A DNA stretch of 64,000 bases from Rubrivivax sp. (GTDB lineage Bacteria; Pseudomonadota; Gammaproteobacteria; Burkholderiales; Burkholderiaceae_C). The stretch lies in the NCBI GenBank assembly GCA_026125665.1, contig JAHCKS010000003.1:62001-126000 (forward strand), given 5' to 3'. The notes under the pieces were generated by a model, which worked only from the letters and a program-made list of their open reading frames with translations, did not search any database and had not been told where the DNA came from. The position numbers and the translations under genes are program-made. Below, piece after piece: positions 26,261 through 34,686 of the stretch. Position 1 is the stretch's first letter. Every line of letters begins with the position of its first letter.

Positions 26261-27151
26261 ATGGCTCGGCGCTGGCCCAGCCTGCGCCTGTGGCGGGCCG
26301 GCAGCTTGGCGCCGCTGGTCCTGTTCTACGTGTTGTTGACGCTGCTGCCGGTGCTCAACCTCGCGGCAATGAGCGTCAGCGACGTGAGCTGGGCCGCGGG
26401 CCGCTCGCACTGGAGCTTCGTGGGCGCCGAGCACCTCGCGCGGGTGGCCGATGACGCCGTGTATCGCGCCGGTGTGCGCAACACCGCGTGGTTCGCGGCG
26501 GTGTCGGTGTCGATCCAGATGCTGCTGGGATTCACGCTCGCGCTGCTGGTGTCGCGCACGACGCGCGGCTCGACGCTGTGGCGCATGGTGTTCCTGCTGC
26601 CGATCCTGATGCCGGGCATCGTCATCGGCGCGATCTGGAAGCTGATGTACGACGCCGACTTCGGCGTCATCAACCAGGTGCTGGCCTGGTTCGGCGCGCG
26701 CGCACGCGATTGGACGGGCTCTCCCGAGTTGGCGATGGCCTCCATCATCGCGGTAGATGTGTGGCATTGGACGCCGTTCGTGTTCCTGTTGATGCTCGCG
26801 GGCTTGCAGTCGCTGCCGCCGGAGGTGTTCGAAGCGGCCCGAGTCGATGCGACGCCCTGGTGGCGCGAACTCACCCGGATCACGCTGCCGCTGATGCTGC
26901 CCACCATCGTCGTGACGCTGGTGTTCCGCAGCATCATGGCCTTCAAGGTCTTCGACGAGATCTACCTGCTCACCAGCGGCGGGCCGGGCACCGCGACCGA
27001 GGTCATCAGCTTCTCGATCTACCGCACCTTCTTCGTCCAGGGGCGCGCGGGCTACGGTGCCGCCGTCTCCCTGGTGACGATGATGCTCATCGCCATGGTC
27101 GTGGTGCTCGCGCTCAACCTGCAGGCCCGTCTTGCAAGGAGGCCCGCATGA
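26261..27151 (+). CDS. ABC sugar transporter permease (MalF/UgpA type)
   Basis: This 296-residue permease has six membrane segments, starting with LAPLVLFYVLLTLLPVLNLA. It carries the EAA loop EAARVDATPWWRELTRITLP (about 188-207) that contacts the ATPase. It lies one base after the binding-protein stop and overlaps the next permease by four bases (ATGA). It forms the transmembrane heterodimer with the following gene product. Confidence 0.87.
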   Translation: MARRWPSLRLWRAGSLAPLVLFYVLLTLLPVLNLAAMSVSDVSWAAGRSHWSFVGAEHLARVADDAVYRAGVRNTAWFAAVSVSIQMLLGFTLALLVSRTTRGSTLWRMVFLLPILMPGIVIGAIWKLMYDADFGVINQVLAWFGARARDWTGSPELAMASIIAVDVWHWTPFVFLLMLAGLQSLPPEVFEAARVDATPWWRELTRITLPLMLPTIVVTLVFRSIMAFKVFDEIYLLTSGGPGTATEVISFSIYRTFFVQGRAGYGAAVSLVTMMLIAMVVVLALNLQARLARRPA

Positions 27152-27978
27152 GGCCGCGCATGCGCATCGCCGCCGGTGCGCGACTGGCGGCACTGACGCT
27201 GGCAGCGCTGGCGGTGCTGCTGCCGTTCGTGTGGATCGTGGCCGCCTCGTTCAAGTACGAGATCGACATCACGATGGGCCGCCTGGTCTTCTCGCCCACG
27301 ATCGTGCACTTCGACGAGCTGCTGTTCTCGCGCGGCTCGGACTTCCTGCGCAACTACGCCAACAGCTTCGGCGTGGCGCTGGTCTCGACGGCCCTGTGCC
27401 TGAGCGCCGGCACGCTGGGTGCCTACGCGCTGGATCGGCTCGACACGCCGGCCTGGCTGCGGCACGCGCTGCTGGGCTGGTCGATGCTGTACTACATGAC
27501 GCCGCAGATGACGCTGGTGGGCTCATGGTACGTCCTGTTCCGGCAAGTGGGCCTGGGCGAGAGCTACACCGCGTTGGTGCTCACGCACACGGTCATGAAT
27601 CTGCCGATGGCGCTGTGGCTGATGGGTGCCTTCCTGCGCGACGTGCCGGTCGAGCTGGAGGAGGCGGCGCGTGTGGACGCCTGCGGACCGGTCAAGACCT
27701 TCACCCACGTCGTGCTGCCGCTGTTGCGCCCGGGGCTGCTGGCCACCGGGGCGCTGCTGTTCATCTTCAGCTGGAACGAGTTTGCGGTATCGCTGGCGCT
27801 CACCCGCAACGAGACCGCCACGGTGCCCGTGGCGCTGGCCAAGTTCGCGCAGGACTTCGACATGAAGTACGGTGCGATGGCGGCGGCGGCCACGCTCTCG
27901 TTGCTGCCCGCGCTGCTGCTGCTGCTGCTTGCCACGCGCAGTCTCGTGCGCGGCCTGACGCAAGGCGCGCTCAAGTAG
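27148..27978 (+). CDS. ABC sugar transporter permease (MalG/UgpE type)
   Basis: This 276-residue second permease has an N-terminal membrane segment (LAALTLAALAVLLPFVWIVA, then ASFK), typical of MalG-type proteins, five more segments, and the EAA loop EEAARVDACGPVKTFTHVVL. A W-N-E phrase near the C-terminus (FSWNEFAVSLAL) is also typical. ATG 27148 overlaps the preceding stop; the longer frame from 26488 is inside the other permease. It lies 27 bases before the ATPase gene. Confidence 0.87.
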   Translation: MRPRMRIAAGARLAALTLAALAVLLPFVWIVAASFKYEIDITMGRLVFSPTIVHFDELLFSRGSDFLRNYANSFGVALVSTALCLSAGTLGAYALDRLDTPAWLRHALLGWSMLYYMTPQMTLVGSWYVLFRQVGLGESYTALVLTHTVMNLPMALWLMGAFLRDVPVELEEAARVDACGPVKTFTHVVLPLLRPGLLATGALLFIFSWNEFAVSLALTRNETATVPVALAKFAQDFDMKYGAMAAAATLSLLPALLLLLLATRSLVRGLTQGALK

Positions 27979-28005
27979 CCGACGCGCCGAACACGGGCTT
28001 TCTGC

Positions 28006-29088
28006 ATGTCCTCCATCGCTCTGCGCGGCCTCGTCAGGCGCTTCGGTGCCGTGACCACGCTGCACGGCATCGATCTCGAGATCGCCGACGGTGCCTTCGT
28101 CGTGCTCGTCGGCCCATCGGGCTGCGGCAAGTCGACGCTGCTGCGGCTCGTCGCCGGGCTCGACCAGCCGAGCGCGGGCCAGGTCCTGATGAACGGTCGT
28201 GTCGTCAACGACCTCGGCCCCGCCGAGCGCGACGTGGCGATGGTGTTCCAGAACTATTCCCTCTATCCGCACATGACGGTGCGGCGCAACCTGGCTTTCG
28301 GCCTGGAGAACCTGCGCGTGCCGCCGGGGCAGATCGCCGAGCGCGTGGACGAAGCGGCGCGCGTGCTCGAGCTGACCGCACTGCTCGAGCGCAAGCCGGC
28401 GCAGCTCTCCGGCGGGCAACGGCAGCGCGTCGCGATGGGGCGGGCCATGGTGCGCCAGCCGCAGGCGTTCCTGTTCGACGAACCGTTGTCCAACCTGGAC
28501 GCACAGTTGCGGGCATCGATGCGCGTGGAGATCAAGAAGCTGCACCGACGCAACGGGCGCACGCTGGTGTACGTCACACACGATCAGGTCGAAGCGATGA
28601 CGCTGGCCGACATCATCGTTGTGATGCGCACCGGGCGCATCGAACAGGCGGGTTCGCCAGCCGAAGTGTTCGAACGGCCGGCCAATCTGTTCGTGGCCGG
28701 CTTCATCGGCTCGCCGGCGATGAACCTGCGTGCGGTGGAGCGGCACGACGGTGCGTTCACGCTCGGCGATGACACGCTGCGGATGGCTGCCGAGCTCGCC
28801 CCTGCGCCGGCGCGCTCGCTGCAGCGTGCCGTGCTCGGCATCCGCCCGGACGACCTGCGGCCGGCGGCCGGGGCCCCAGTCCACTGGCCGCGCCTCACGG
28901 CCGCGGCCAAGGTGGTGGAGCCGATGGGCAGCGAGTGCATCGTCACGCTCGGCGCGGGCCCGCTCGAGCTGACCGCCCGCCTGCACGGACGCAGCCTGCC
29001 GAGCGAGGGTGATGCACTGGAACTGGCCGTCGATCCCGCAACGCTGCACTGGTTCGATCCTCAGTCCGAGCGCGCGCTGTACCCTTGA
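28006..29088 (+). CDS. ABC sugar transporter ATPase (MalK/UgpC type)
   Basis: This 360-residue ATPase has Walker A GPSGCGKSTLLRLVAG, Q-loop MVFQNYSLYPHMTV, signature LSGGQRQRVAMGRA, Walker B AFLFDEPLSNLDA and switch His VYVTHDQVEAMTLAD. A C-terminal TOBE/OB regulatory domain follows (about 240-355). All catalytic residues are present. It energises the two permeases upstream; binding protein, two permeases and ATPase make a complete importer. The sulfatase gene follows by 14 bases from the stop, so it is likely co-transcribed. Confidence 0.9.
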   Translation: MSSIALRGLVRRFGAVTTLHGIDLEIADGAFVVLVGPSGCGKSTLLRLVAGLDQPSAGQVLMNGRVVNDLGPAERDVAMVFQNYSLYPHMTVRRNLAFGLENLRVPPGQIAERVDEAARVLELTALLERKPAQLSGGQRQRVAMGRAMVRQPQAFLFDEPLSNLDAQLRASMRVEIKKLHRRNGRTLVYVTHDQVEAMTLADIIVVMRTGRIEQAGSPAEVFERPANLFVAGFIGSPAMNLRAVERHDGAFTLGDDTLRMAAELAPAPARSLQRAVLGIRPDDLRPAAGAPVHWPRLTAAAKVVEPMGSECIVTLGAGPLELTARLHGRSLPSEGDALELAVDPATLHWFDPQSERALYP

Positions 29089-29102
29089 CGAGTACCAAGC
29101 CC

Positions 29103-30620
29103 ATGAAGACCGTCTTCCTCCTGTTCGATTCGCTGAACTACCTGGCACTCGAGGCCTTCGGTGGCCTCGAGATCGCGAGTCCGAACTCGCGCCGCCTGGC
29201 CGAGCGTGCGGTCTGTTTCGACCGCCACTTCGCCGGCAGCCTGCCGTGCATGCCGGCGCGGCGCGACCTGCACACCGGCCGCCTGTCGTTCCTGCATCGA
29301 TCATGGGGGCCGCTGGAGCCCTTCGATGCCTCGGTGGCCGCCCTCCTGCGCCAGGGCGGCGTGTACACGCATCTCGTCTCCGACCACTACCACTACTTCG
29401 AGGAAGGCGGGGCCACCTACCACACCCAGTACAACAGCTTCGACTTCATCCGCGGCCAGGAGTCCGACCAGTGGAAGGCGATGGTCAAGCCGCCCATCGA
29501 ACGCTTCCGCGAGATGTACCACGCGATCCAGACCCGCTTCGACGAGGACCGGCGCTACCTGCCCAACCTCGTCAACCGCGAGTTCATCCGCGACGAGCAG
29601 GACTACCCGGTCGCCGGCTGCTTTCGCTCGGCTTTCGAGTTCCTGGACCGCAACCGCCGGCACGACGGCTGGCTGCTGCACCTGGAATGCTTCGACCCGC
29701 ACGAACCGTTCACGGCGCCGGCGCCCTACCGCGAGCGCTACCCCACCGACTACCGCGGCCCGGTGCTCGACTGGCCGCTGTACGCGCGGGTGCGCGAGTC
29801 GCCGCACGAGGTGGCCGAGTTGCGCGCCAACTACGCGGCCCTGGTGACGATGTGCGACGCCTACCTCGGGCGGCTGCTCGACTACTTCGACGCGCACGAC
29901 CTGTGGCGCGACACCGCGCTGGTGCTGACCACCGACCACGGCTTCCTGCTCGGCGAGCACGACTGGTGGGCCAAGAACCGTTGCCCGATGTTCAACGAGA
30001 TCGCGCACCTGCCGCTCATCGTCTACCACCCGGACCATGCACACCGCGGCGGCACGCGTGTGGCGGCGCTGACGCAGACCACCGACCTGATGCCCACGCT
30101 GCTGGATTTCCACGGCGTGCGGCCGCCGGCCACGGTGCTCGGGCGGCCGCTGCGCCACCTGCTCGAAGGCGGCACGGTGCACCACGACGCCGTGCTGTAC
30201 GGCATGTTCGGTGCGGCCACCAACATCACCGATGGCCGCTACACCTACTTCCGCTATCCGCCGGACATGCGCAAGCAGGAGCTGTACGAATACACCCTGA
30301 TGCCCACGCACCTGCGCAGCTTCTTCTCGGCGGCCACCTTGAGGCAGGCGCAGCTCGTGCCGCCGTTCGGCTTCACGCAGGAGATCCCGGTGCTCAGGAT
30401 CCCGGCGCGTCGGCTTGCGGACGGGCAGGTCGCGGCGATGGGCACCTACGAGGACTGCACCACCGTGCTGTTCGATCTCCAGGCCGACCCGGGGCAGCTG
30501 CAGCCGATCGCCGATGAGCAGGTCGAGCAGCGCCTGCTGCGCACGCTGGCCGACAAGCTGGCGCAGCTGGACGCGCCGGCCGAGGCCTTCGGCCGCATCG
30601 GCCTTCAGCGCCCGCGCTGA
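29103..30620 (+). CDS. sulfatase, cytoplasmic type, paralog 1
   Basis: This 505-residue alkaline-phosphatase-superfamily hydrolase has the sulfatase signature SLPCMPARRDLHTGR with Cys49 in a C-x-P-x-R context, which an FGE-type enzyme could convert to formylglycine. Other blocks are FLLFDSLN at the N-terminus, LTTDHGFLLGEHDWWAKN (metal-binding Asp/His) and LECFDPHEPF. No signal peptide is present, so the enzyme should act in the cytoplasm on imported substrate. I start at ATG 29103, aligning with the paralog MKLIFVLFDSL; a TTG at 29085 overlaps the ATPase stop and is the alternative. The C-terminus overlaps the convergent LysR gene by 16 bases. Related phosphonate-monoester hydrolases share this fold, so the ester type is inferred. 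Confidence 0.84.
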   Translation: MKTVFLLFDSLNYLALEAFGGLEIASPNSRRLAERAVCFDRHFAGSLPCMPARRDLHTGRLSFLHRSWGPLEPFDASVAALLRQGGVYTHLVSDHYHYFEEGGATYHTQYNSFDFIRGQESDQWKAMVKPPIERFREMYHAIQTRFDEDRRYLPNLVNREFIRDEQDYPVAGCFRSAFEFLDRNRRHDGWLLHLECFDPHEPFTAPAPYRERYPTDYRGPVLDWPLYARVRESPHEVAELRANYAALVTMCDAYLGRLLDYFDAHDLWRDTALVLTTDHGFLLGEHDWWAKNRCPMFNEIAHLPLIVYHPDHAHRGGTRVAALTQTTDLMPTLLDFHGVRPPATVLGRPLRHLLEGGTVHHDAVLYGMFGAATNITDGRYTYFRYPPDMRKQELYEYTLMPTHLRSFFSAATLRQAQLVPPFGFTQEIPVLRIPARRLADGQVAAMGTYEDCTTVLFDLQADPGQLQPIADEQVEQRLLRTLADKLAQLDAPAEAFGRIGLQRPR

Positions 30621-31558
30621 CCCCGCGCCGTGCCGCGCGCGCCCGCTGTCCGCATGGCGGCCCGCGCCGGCTCGCAGGCCATCGCCACCAGCTCGCGCAG
30701 CGGTGCCAGCTCGGCGCTGTGCTCGCGGTGGCTGATCCCCATGCCGATGCGCCACACCGGCGCCGGCAGGCGCACCGGGGTCAGCCCGGCGGCCGCAGCG
30801 CGCTCGCCGAGCGAGGCCGGCAGGATCGCCAGACTGTCCGATGCGGCCACGGTGGCGAGCAGCGTCTCGAGCGAGGAGCTGTGCAGCAGCACGCGCGGTG
30901 CGTCGAGGCCCGCAGCGGCAAAGGCCGCTTCGGCGTGCCGGTGCCACTGTGGGTCGTCGGCGAAGCCGACGAAATCGCAGCCGCTCAGGTCGGCGAGCCT
31001 GACGCCGCGGCGCCGGGCCAGGGGATGGCCGCGCCGGCCGTAGGCGAGCATGTCGGCATCGGGCAGCCGCACGGTGCGAAAGCCCTGCGGCAGCGGCTCG
31101 CGCGACAGCGACGCCACCAGGACATCGAGCTCGCCGTCGAGCAGCAGGGGAACGAGCTGCTCCGACACGCCGCTTCGCGTCGCGATCTGCAGCTTCGGGA
31201 AGCGCGCGTGCAGGCGGGCCAGCCACTGCGGCAGGTGCGTCACGCTCCACACCATGCCGGCGCCGATGCGCAGCACGCCGGCTTCGCCGCCGAGCAGCGC
31301 GCCGATCTCGGCTTCGAGGCAGCGCGCGCTGTCGACGATGTGCACGGCGTGGCGCCGCAGGATCTCGCCGGCCGGCGTCGGCACCACGCCGGCGCTGCGG
31401 CGCTCGAACAGGCTGACCGACAGTGCCGTCTCGAGCACGCGGATGCTCTTGCTCAGGGCCGGCTGAGTCACCCCGCAGCCCTGGGCGGCCTTGCGCAGGC
31501 TGCGCGCCTGGCACACCGCAAGGAAGTGCTCGAGGTGGCGCGAGTAGAGCAGGCGCAA
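30605..31558 (-). CDS. LysR-family transcriptional regulator
   Basis: This LysR regulator of about 317 residues has an N-terminal winged helix (HLEHFLAVCQARSLRKAAQG, then CGVTQPALSKSIRVLE) and a substrate-binding domain (from about residue 92, LRIGAGMVWSVTHLPQWL). No ATG precedes the HTH at a sensible distance; the TTG at 31558 gives the usual spacing and is chosen, but this start is uncertain. The gene sits between the two sulfatase genes, convergent with the first and divergent from the second, so it is a natural candidate to control sulfatase 2 and tctC. Confidence 0.82.
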   Translation of the reverse strand: MRLLYSRHLEHFLAVCQARSLRKAAQGCGVTQPALSKSIRVLETALSVSLFERRSAGVVPTPAGEILRRHAVHIVDSARCLEAEIGALLGGEAGVLRIGAGMVWSVTHLPQWLARLHARFPKLQIATRSGVSEQLVPLLLDGELDVLVASLSREPLPQGFRTVRLPDADMLAYGRRGHPLARRRGVRLADLSGCDFVGFADDPQWHRHAEAAFAAAGLDAPRVLLHSSSLETLLATVAASDSLAILPASLGERAAAAGLTPVRLPAPVWRIGMGISHREHSAELAPLRELVAMACEPARAAMRTAGARGTARGQRGR

Positions 31559-31639
31559 AGGGGGACTCCCGTGGGTTATCGACCGATGAGATTCTGGCGC
31601 TTTCGGTGATCGGTGCGGCTGCCTAGACTGCGCGGCACC
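31559..31639. promoter_or_regulatory. LysR/sulfatase 2 divergent promoter region
   Basis: The 81 bases between the LysR gene and sulfatase 2 contain an inverted pair ACCGAT (near 31582) and ATCGGT (near 31609) separated by about 21 bases, plus a partly overlapping ATCG repeat. LysR regulators bind interrupted dyads in such divergent regions. The placement is suggestive, but the arms are short and GC-rich, so the call is weak. Confidence 0.3.
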
Positions 31640-33163
31640 ATGAAGCTCATCTTCGTTCTGTTCGACTCGCTCGTGCGCAACGCGCTGGGTGCGTACGGCA
31701 GCCGCTGGGTGCCGACGCCGAACTTCGACCGCTTCGCGCGGCGCGCGGTGGTGTTCGACAACCACTGGGCCGGCAGCCTGCCGTGCATGCCGGCGCGGCG
31801 CGAGATGCACACCGGCCGCTACAACTTCCTGCACCGCGGCTGGGGGCCGCTCGAACCGTTCGACCGCTCGTGCTTCGCGCGGCTCGGGGCGGCGGGTGTT
31901 TACACCCATCTGGTCAGCGACCACTTCCACTACTTCGAGGACGGTGGCGCGACCTATCACCAACGCTACGACTCGTGGGACTTCATCCGCGGCCAGGAGA
32001 ACGACAAGTGGAAGGCGATGGTCCAGCCGCCGATCGAACGCTTCAGGAAGATGTACGACCCGCGCAACTACACCATTCCCGGGGACCGCAAGCGGATGAT
32101 GCATTGCATCACCCGCGAGTTCATCAAGGACGAAGAGGACTTCCCCTGCGTCAAGTGCTTCCGCGGCGGGCTCGAGTTCCTCGACCGCAACCGCCACGCC
32201 GACCAGTGGCTGCTGCAGATCGAGTGCTTCGATCCGCACGAGCCCTTCTTCGCGCCCAGGCGCTTCCGCGACGCCGCCGGCGTGGACGACAGCCACCCGA
32301 TCCTCGACTGGCCGCGCTACGACGCCGTGGTCGAGGACGCGTTGGCCTGCGAGCAGATGCGCGCCAATTTCGGCGCATTGGTGCGCATGTGCGACCACTA
32401 CTTCGGCGAACTGCTCGACTACATGGACCGGCACGCGATGTGGGACGACACCGCGCTGGTGCTGAGCACCGACCATGGCTTCCTGCTGTCGGAGCACGAC
32501 TGGTGGGGCAAGTGCCGCATGCCGTTCTACAACGAGGTCGCGCACATTCCGCTGATGATCCACACGCCGGCCTCGCGGGCGTATGCCGGGCGGCGCTGTG
32601 CGAGCCTGACGCAGACCATCGATCTGGCGCCGACGCTGCTGGGCTGCTTCGGGCTGGAGCCCGAAGCGCAGACCACCGGCTGCTCGCTGCTGCCGCTGCT
32701 GGCCGAGGACCGCGCGCTGCGCGAGGTTGCCCTGTACGGCATCTTCGGCGGCAGCCTCAACGTCACCGACGGCCGCTACACCTTTTTCCACTATCCGGCC
32801 GAGCTGTCGGGCGAGGGGCTGTACGAGTACACGCTGATGCCCACGCACATGAACCGCATGTTCCCGGTCTCGCAGCTGCTGGGCGCGACGCTCGGCCGCG
32901 CCTTCGACTTCACCCAGGGCGTGCGGCCGTTGCGCATCCCGGCCCTGCGCGAAGGCGAGCGCCCCGAGCTGAACGGCGGCTTTCTCGATGCACGCAGCAT
33001 GCTCTTCGACCTCGATGCCGACTACGCGCAGAACCACCCAATCGAGCGGCCCGACGTCGTGGCGCGGCTGCTCGCGGCAGCCGGCGTGGCGATGGCGCGG
33101 CACGACGCCCCGCAGGAGATCTTCGAACGCTACCGCCTGCCGCGCGCCGCCGCGGCTGCCTGA
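31640..33163 (+). CDS. sulfatase, cytoplasmic type, paralog 2
   Basis: This 507-residue sulfatase is closely similar to the product at 29103-30620: the same signature SLPCMPARREMHTGR with Cys49, the same long blocks (WGPLEPFDRS, THLVSDHFHYFEDGGATYH, RGQENDKWKAMVQPPIERF) and LSTDHGFLLSEHDWWGKC. It has no signal peptide. By eye about half the residues are identical, with the largest differences around residues 140-155 and 410-460, so the two probably act on different sulfate positions or related substrates. ATG 31640 fits the paralog start. It is transcribed divergently from LysR and followed after 31 bases by a TctC gene. Confidence 0.85.
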   Translation: MKLIFVLFDSLVRNALGAYGSRWVPTPNFDRFARRAVVFDNHWAGSLPCMPARREMHTGRYNFLHRGWGPLEPFDRSCFARLGAAGVYTHLVSDHFHYFEDGGATYHQRYDSWDFIRGQENDKWKAMVQPPIERFRKMYDPRNYTIPGDRKRMMHCITREFIKDEEDFPCVKCFRGGLEFLDRNRHADQWLLQIECFDPHEPFFAPRRFRDAAGVDDSHPILDWPRYDAVVEDALACEQMRANFGALVRMCDHYFGELLDYMDRHAMWDDTALVLSTDHGFLLSEHDWWGKCRMPFYNEVAHIPLMIHTPASRAYAGRRCASLTQTIDLAPTLLGCFGLEPEAQTTGCSLLPLLAEDRALREVALYGIFGGSLNVTDGRYTFFHYPAELSGEGLYEYTLMPTHMNRMFPVSQLLGATLGRAFDFTQGVRPLRIPALREGERPELNGGFLDARSMLFDLDADYAQNHPIERPDVVARLLAAAGVAMARHDAPQEIFERYRLPRAAAAA

Positions 33164-33194
33164 AACGCGACCCCACCCGCCAAGGAGACACCGG

Positions 33195-34154
33195 ATGAAT
33201 CTGAATCGACGCCACCTCGCCTTCGCCGCGGCCCTGCTGGGGCTCGGACTGCCTGCTGCATCGCGCGCCGCCGAAACCTGGCGCGTCATCATGCCCTTCG
33301 CCGCCGGGGGCGCCACCGACGTGCTGGCGCGCATGATCGCCGACAAGCTGCGCGAGCAGACGGGCCACACGGTCGTCGTCGAAAACATCGTCGGCGCCAA
33401 CGGCAGCATCGGCACCGCCGCTGCGGCACGGGCGCCGGCCGACGGCAAGACGATGCTCATCACCTCCGAGGCCTATGCCACGGTCAATCCGCTGCTGTTC
33501 AAGGCCGCGATGCGCTACGAGCCTTCGGATCTAGTGCCCATTTCGCTGCTCGGCGAACAGGCGGCGGTGCTCGTCACGCACGCCGGAACGGGCATGCGCA
33601 CGCTGGAAGACTTCGTGCGCAAGGGGCGCGGTGGCGGTGTCAGCTACTCGTCGGCCGGCATCGGCTCGACCAGCCACCTGGCCACCGGCTACCTCGGCAG
33701 CGTGGTGCCGGGGATGAAGCTCACGCATGTGCCCTTTGCCGGTGGCGCGCCCGCGATCAACGCGGTGATCGGCGGGCAGGTCGATGCGGCCTTCATCATC
33801 GCCGGCAACGTCTTGCCTCACGTGCGTGCCGGCAGGCTGGTGCCCATTGCGGTGTCGTCGGCGAAGCGCCTGCCGCAACTGCCGGACGTGCCGACCGTCG
33901 CGGAGTCGGGCCATGCGGGCTTCTCTGCAGTGGGTGGCGTGGTGCTGGCGGTGCCGGCGGCCACGCCGCCGGAAACCCGGGCCGCGCTGGCCAAGCTGGT
34001 GCGCGAGGCCATGCAGGCGGCGCAGATCCAGAATCACCTGCAGGCCAACGGATTCGTGGTCTTGAACTCCACCGCCGAAGAGGCACAGGCTTGGCTCGCG
34101 CGCGAAACCAGGCTGTGGTCCACGCTCATTCAGGAGCGCCGCATCCTCGAGTAG
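33195..34154 (+). CDS. TctC/Bug-family tripartite tricarboxylate binding protein
   Basis: This 319-residue protein has a signal peptide (RRHLAFAAALLGLGLPAASR, then AA), the Bug-family start WRVIMPFAAGGATDVLARMI and the typical blocks VVVENIVGANGSIGTAAAAR, THVPFAGGAPAINAVIGGQV and DVPTVAESG. These periplasmic receptors bind carboxylates or other small solutes. As often in Burkholderiales, no tctA/tctB membrane genes accompany it, so it may work with a distant permease or as a sensor. A GGAG ribosome-binding site precedes ATG 33195. Its end overlaps the convergent HxlR gene by 25 bases. Confidence 0.87.
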   Translation: MNLNRRHLAFAAALLGLGLPAASRAAETWRVIMPFAAGGATDVLARMIADKLREQTGHTVVVENIVGANGSIGTAAAARAPADGKTMLITSEAYATVNPLLFKAAMRYEPSDLVPISLLGEQAAVLVTHAGTGMRTLEDFVRKGRGGGVSYSSAGIGSTSHLATGYLGSVVPGMKLTHVPFAGGAPAINAVIGGQVDAAFIIAGNVLPHVRAGRLVPIAVSSAKRLPQLPDVPTVAESGHAGFSAVGGVVLAVPAATPPETRAALAKLVREAMQAAQIQNHLQANGFVVLNSTAEEAQAWLARETRLWSTLIQERRILE

Positions 34155-34555
34155 CCCGCTTGCGAGCGGGCCGCGGGGCGGCCAGGTGCCCGCGCGGGCT
34201 CAGGCGCAGGCGCCGGTCCGCCGGCTCGGCGCGCCCTGGACAGCCAGCGGCTCGAGACGTCTTCGAGGGCGTCGAAGACGCCCCCGAGTTCGCTGCCCTG
34301 CGCGGTCAGGCCGTAGGAGACCGCCGGCGGGATCGACGGCACATGGTCGCGATACACGATGCCGCGCTCCTCGAGCATGCGCAGCCGCTGCGTCAGCACC
34401 TTCGACGACAGGCCGGGAATGGCGCGCTGCAGCGCGCCGAAACGCATCGGTCCGTCGCGTCGCAGGTGCCAGAGGATGTAGCTGGTCCACGACCCCATCA
34501 GCATGCGCAGCAGCGCGTCGACGGGGCACACGGGCGGCGGCGGTTGGCGCGGCAT
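34130..34555 (-). CDS. HxlR-family transcriptional regulator
   Basis: This 141-residue winged-helix protein carries CPVDALLRMLMGSWTSYILW, LRRDGPMRFGALQRAIPGLS and SKVLTQRLRMLEERGIVYR, which is the HxlR/MarR-like HTH including the early conserved Cys often used in redox or electrophile sensing. The C-terminal 30 residues are Pro/Ala/Arg-rich and overlap the tctC end. It is divergent from an NmrA-like reductase gene across a region with a symmetrical motif, the standard arrangement for this family. Confidence 0.85.
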   Translation of the reverse strand: MPRQPPPPVCPVDALLRMLMGSWTSYILWHLRRDGPMRFGALQRAIPGLSSKVLTQRLRMLEERGIVYRDHVPSIPPAVSYGLTAQGSELGGVFDALEDVSSRWLSRARRAGGPAPAPEPARAPGRPAARSQAGYSRMRRS

Positions 34556-34559
34556 CGGT

Positions 34560-34594
34560 GGTTACCTCAAGGTAGCTACTTGCTCATGGTAACC
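34560..34594. promoter_or_regulatory. candidate HxlR operator (GGTTACC ... GGTAACC)
   Basis: Directly upstream of the HxlR gene, the arms GGTTACC (34560-34566) and GGTAACC (34588-34594) are perfect inverted repeats. Between them lies the 8-bp palindrome GTAGCTAC (34572-34579) with nearly the same centre. HxlR-type regulators bind interrupted palindromes in the shared region between themselves and a divergent oxidoreductase. The dyad is clearly visible; the binding is inference. Confidence 0.55.
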
Positions 34595-34686
34595 GGTGAT
34601 CCGAGAATGCCTCCGGTCGGACGCAGCCGTGGCCGGCCGTCGGCGCGACGGCGTGCGTCGCACATCCAATCGAAAGGGGATGAAAG

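Noticed and set aside
29085-29102. TTG 29085 as the sulfatase 1 start
   Set aside because: The paralog starts at the equivalent of ATG 29103 (MKxxFxLFDSL), so the six extra residues are unlikely.
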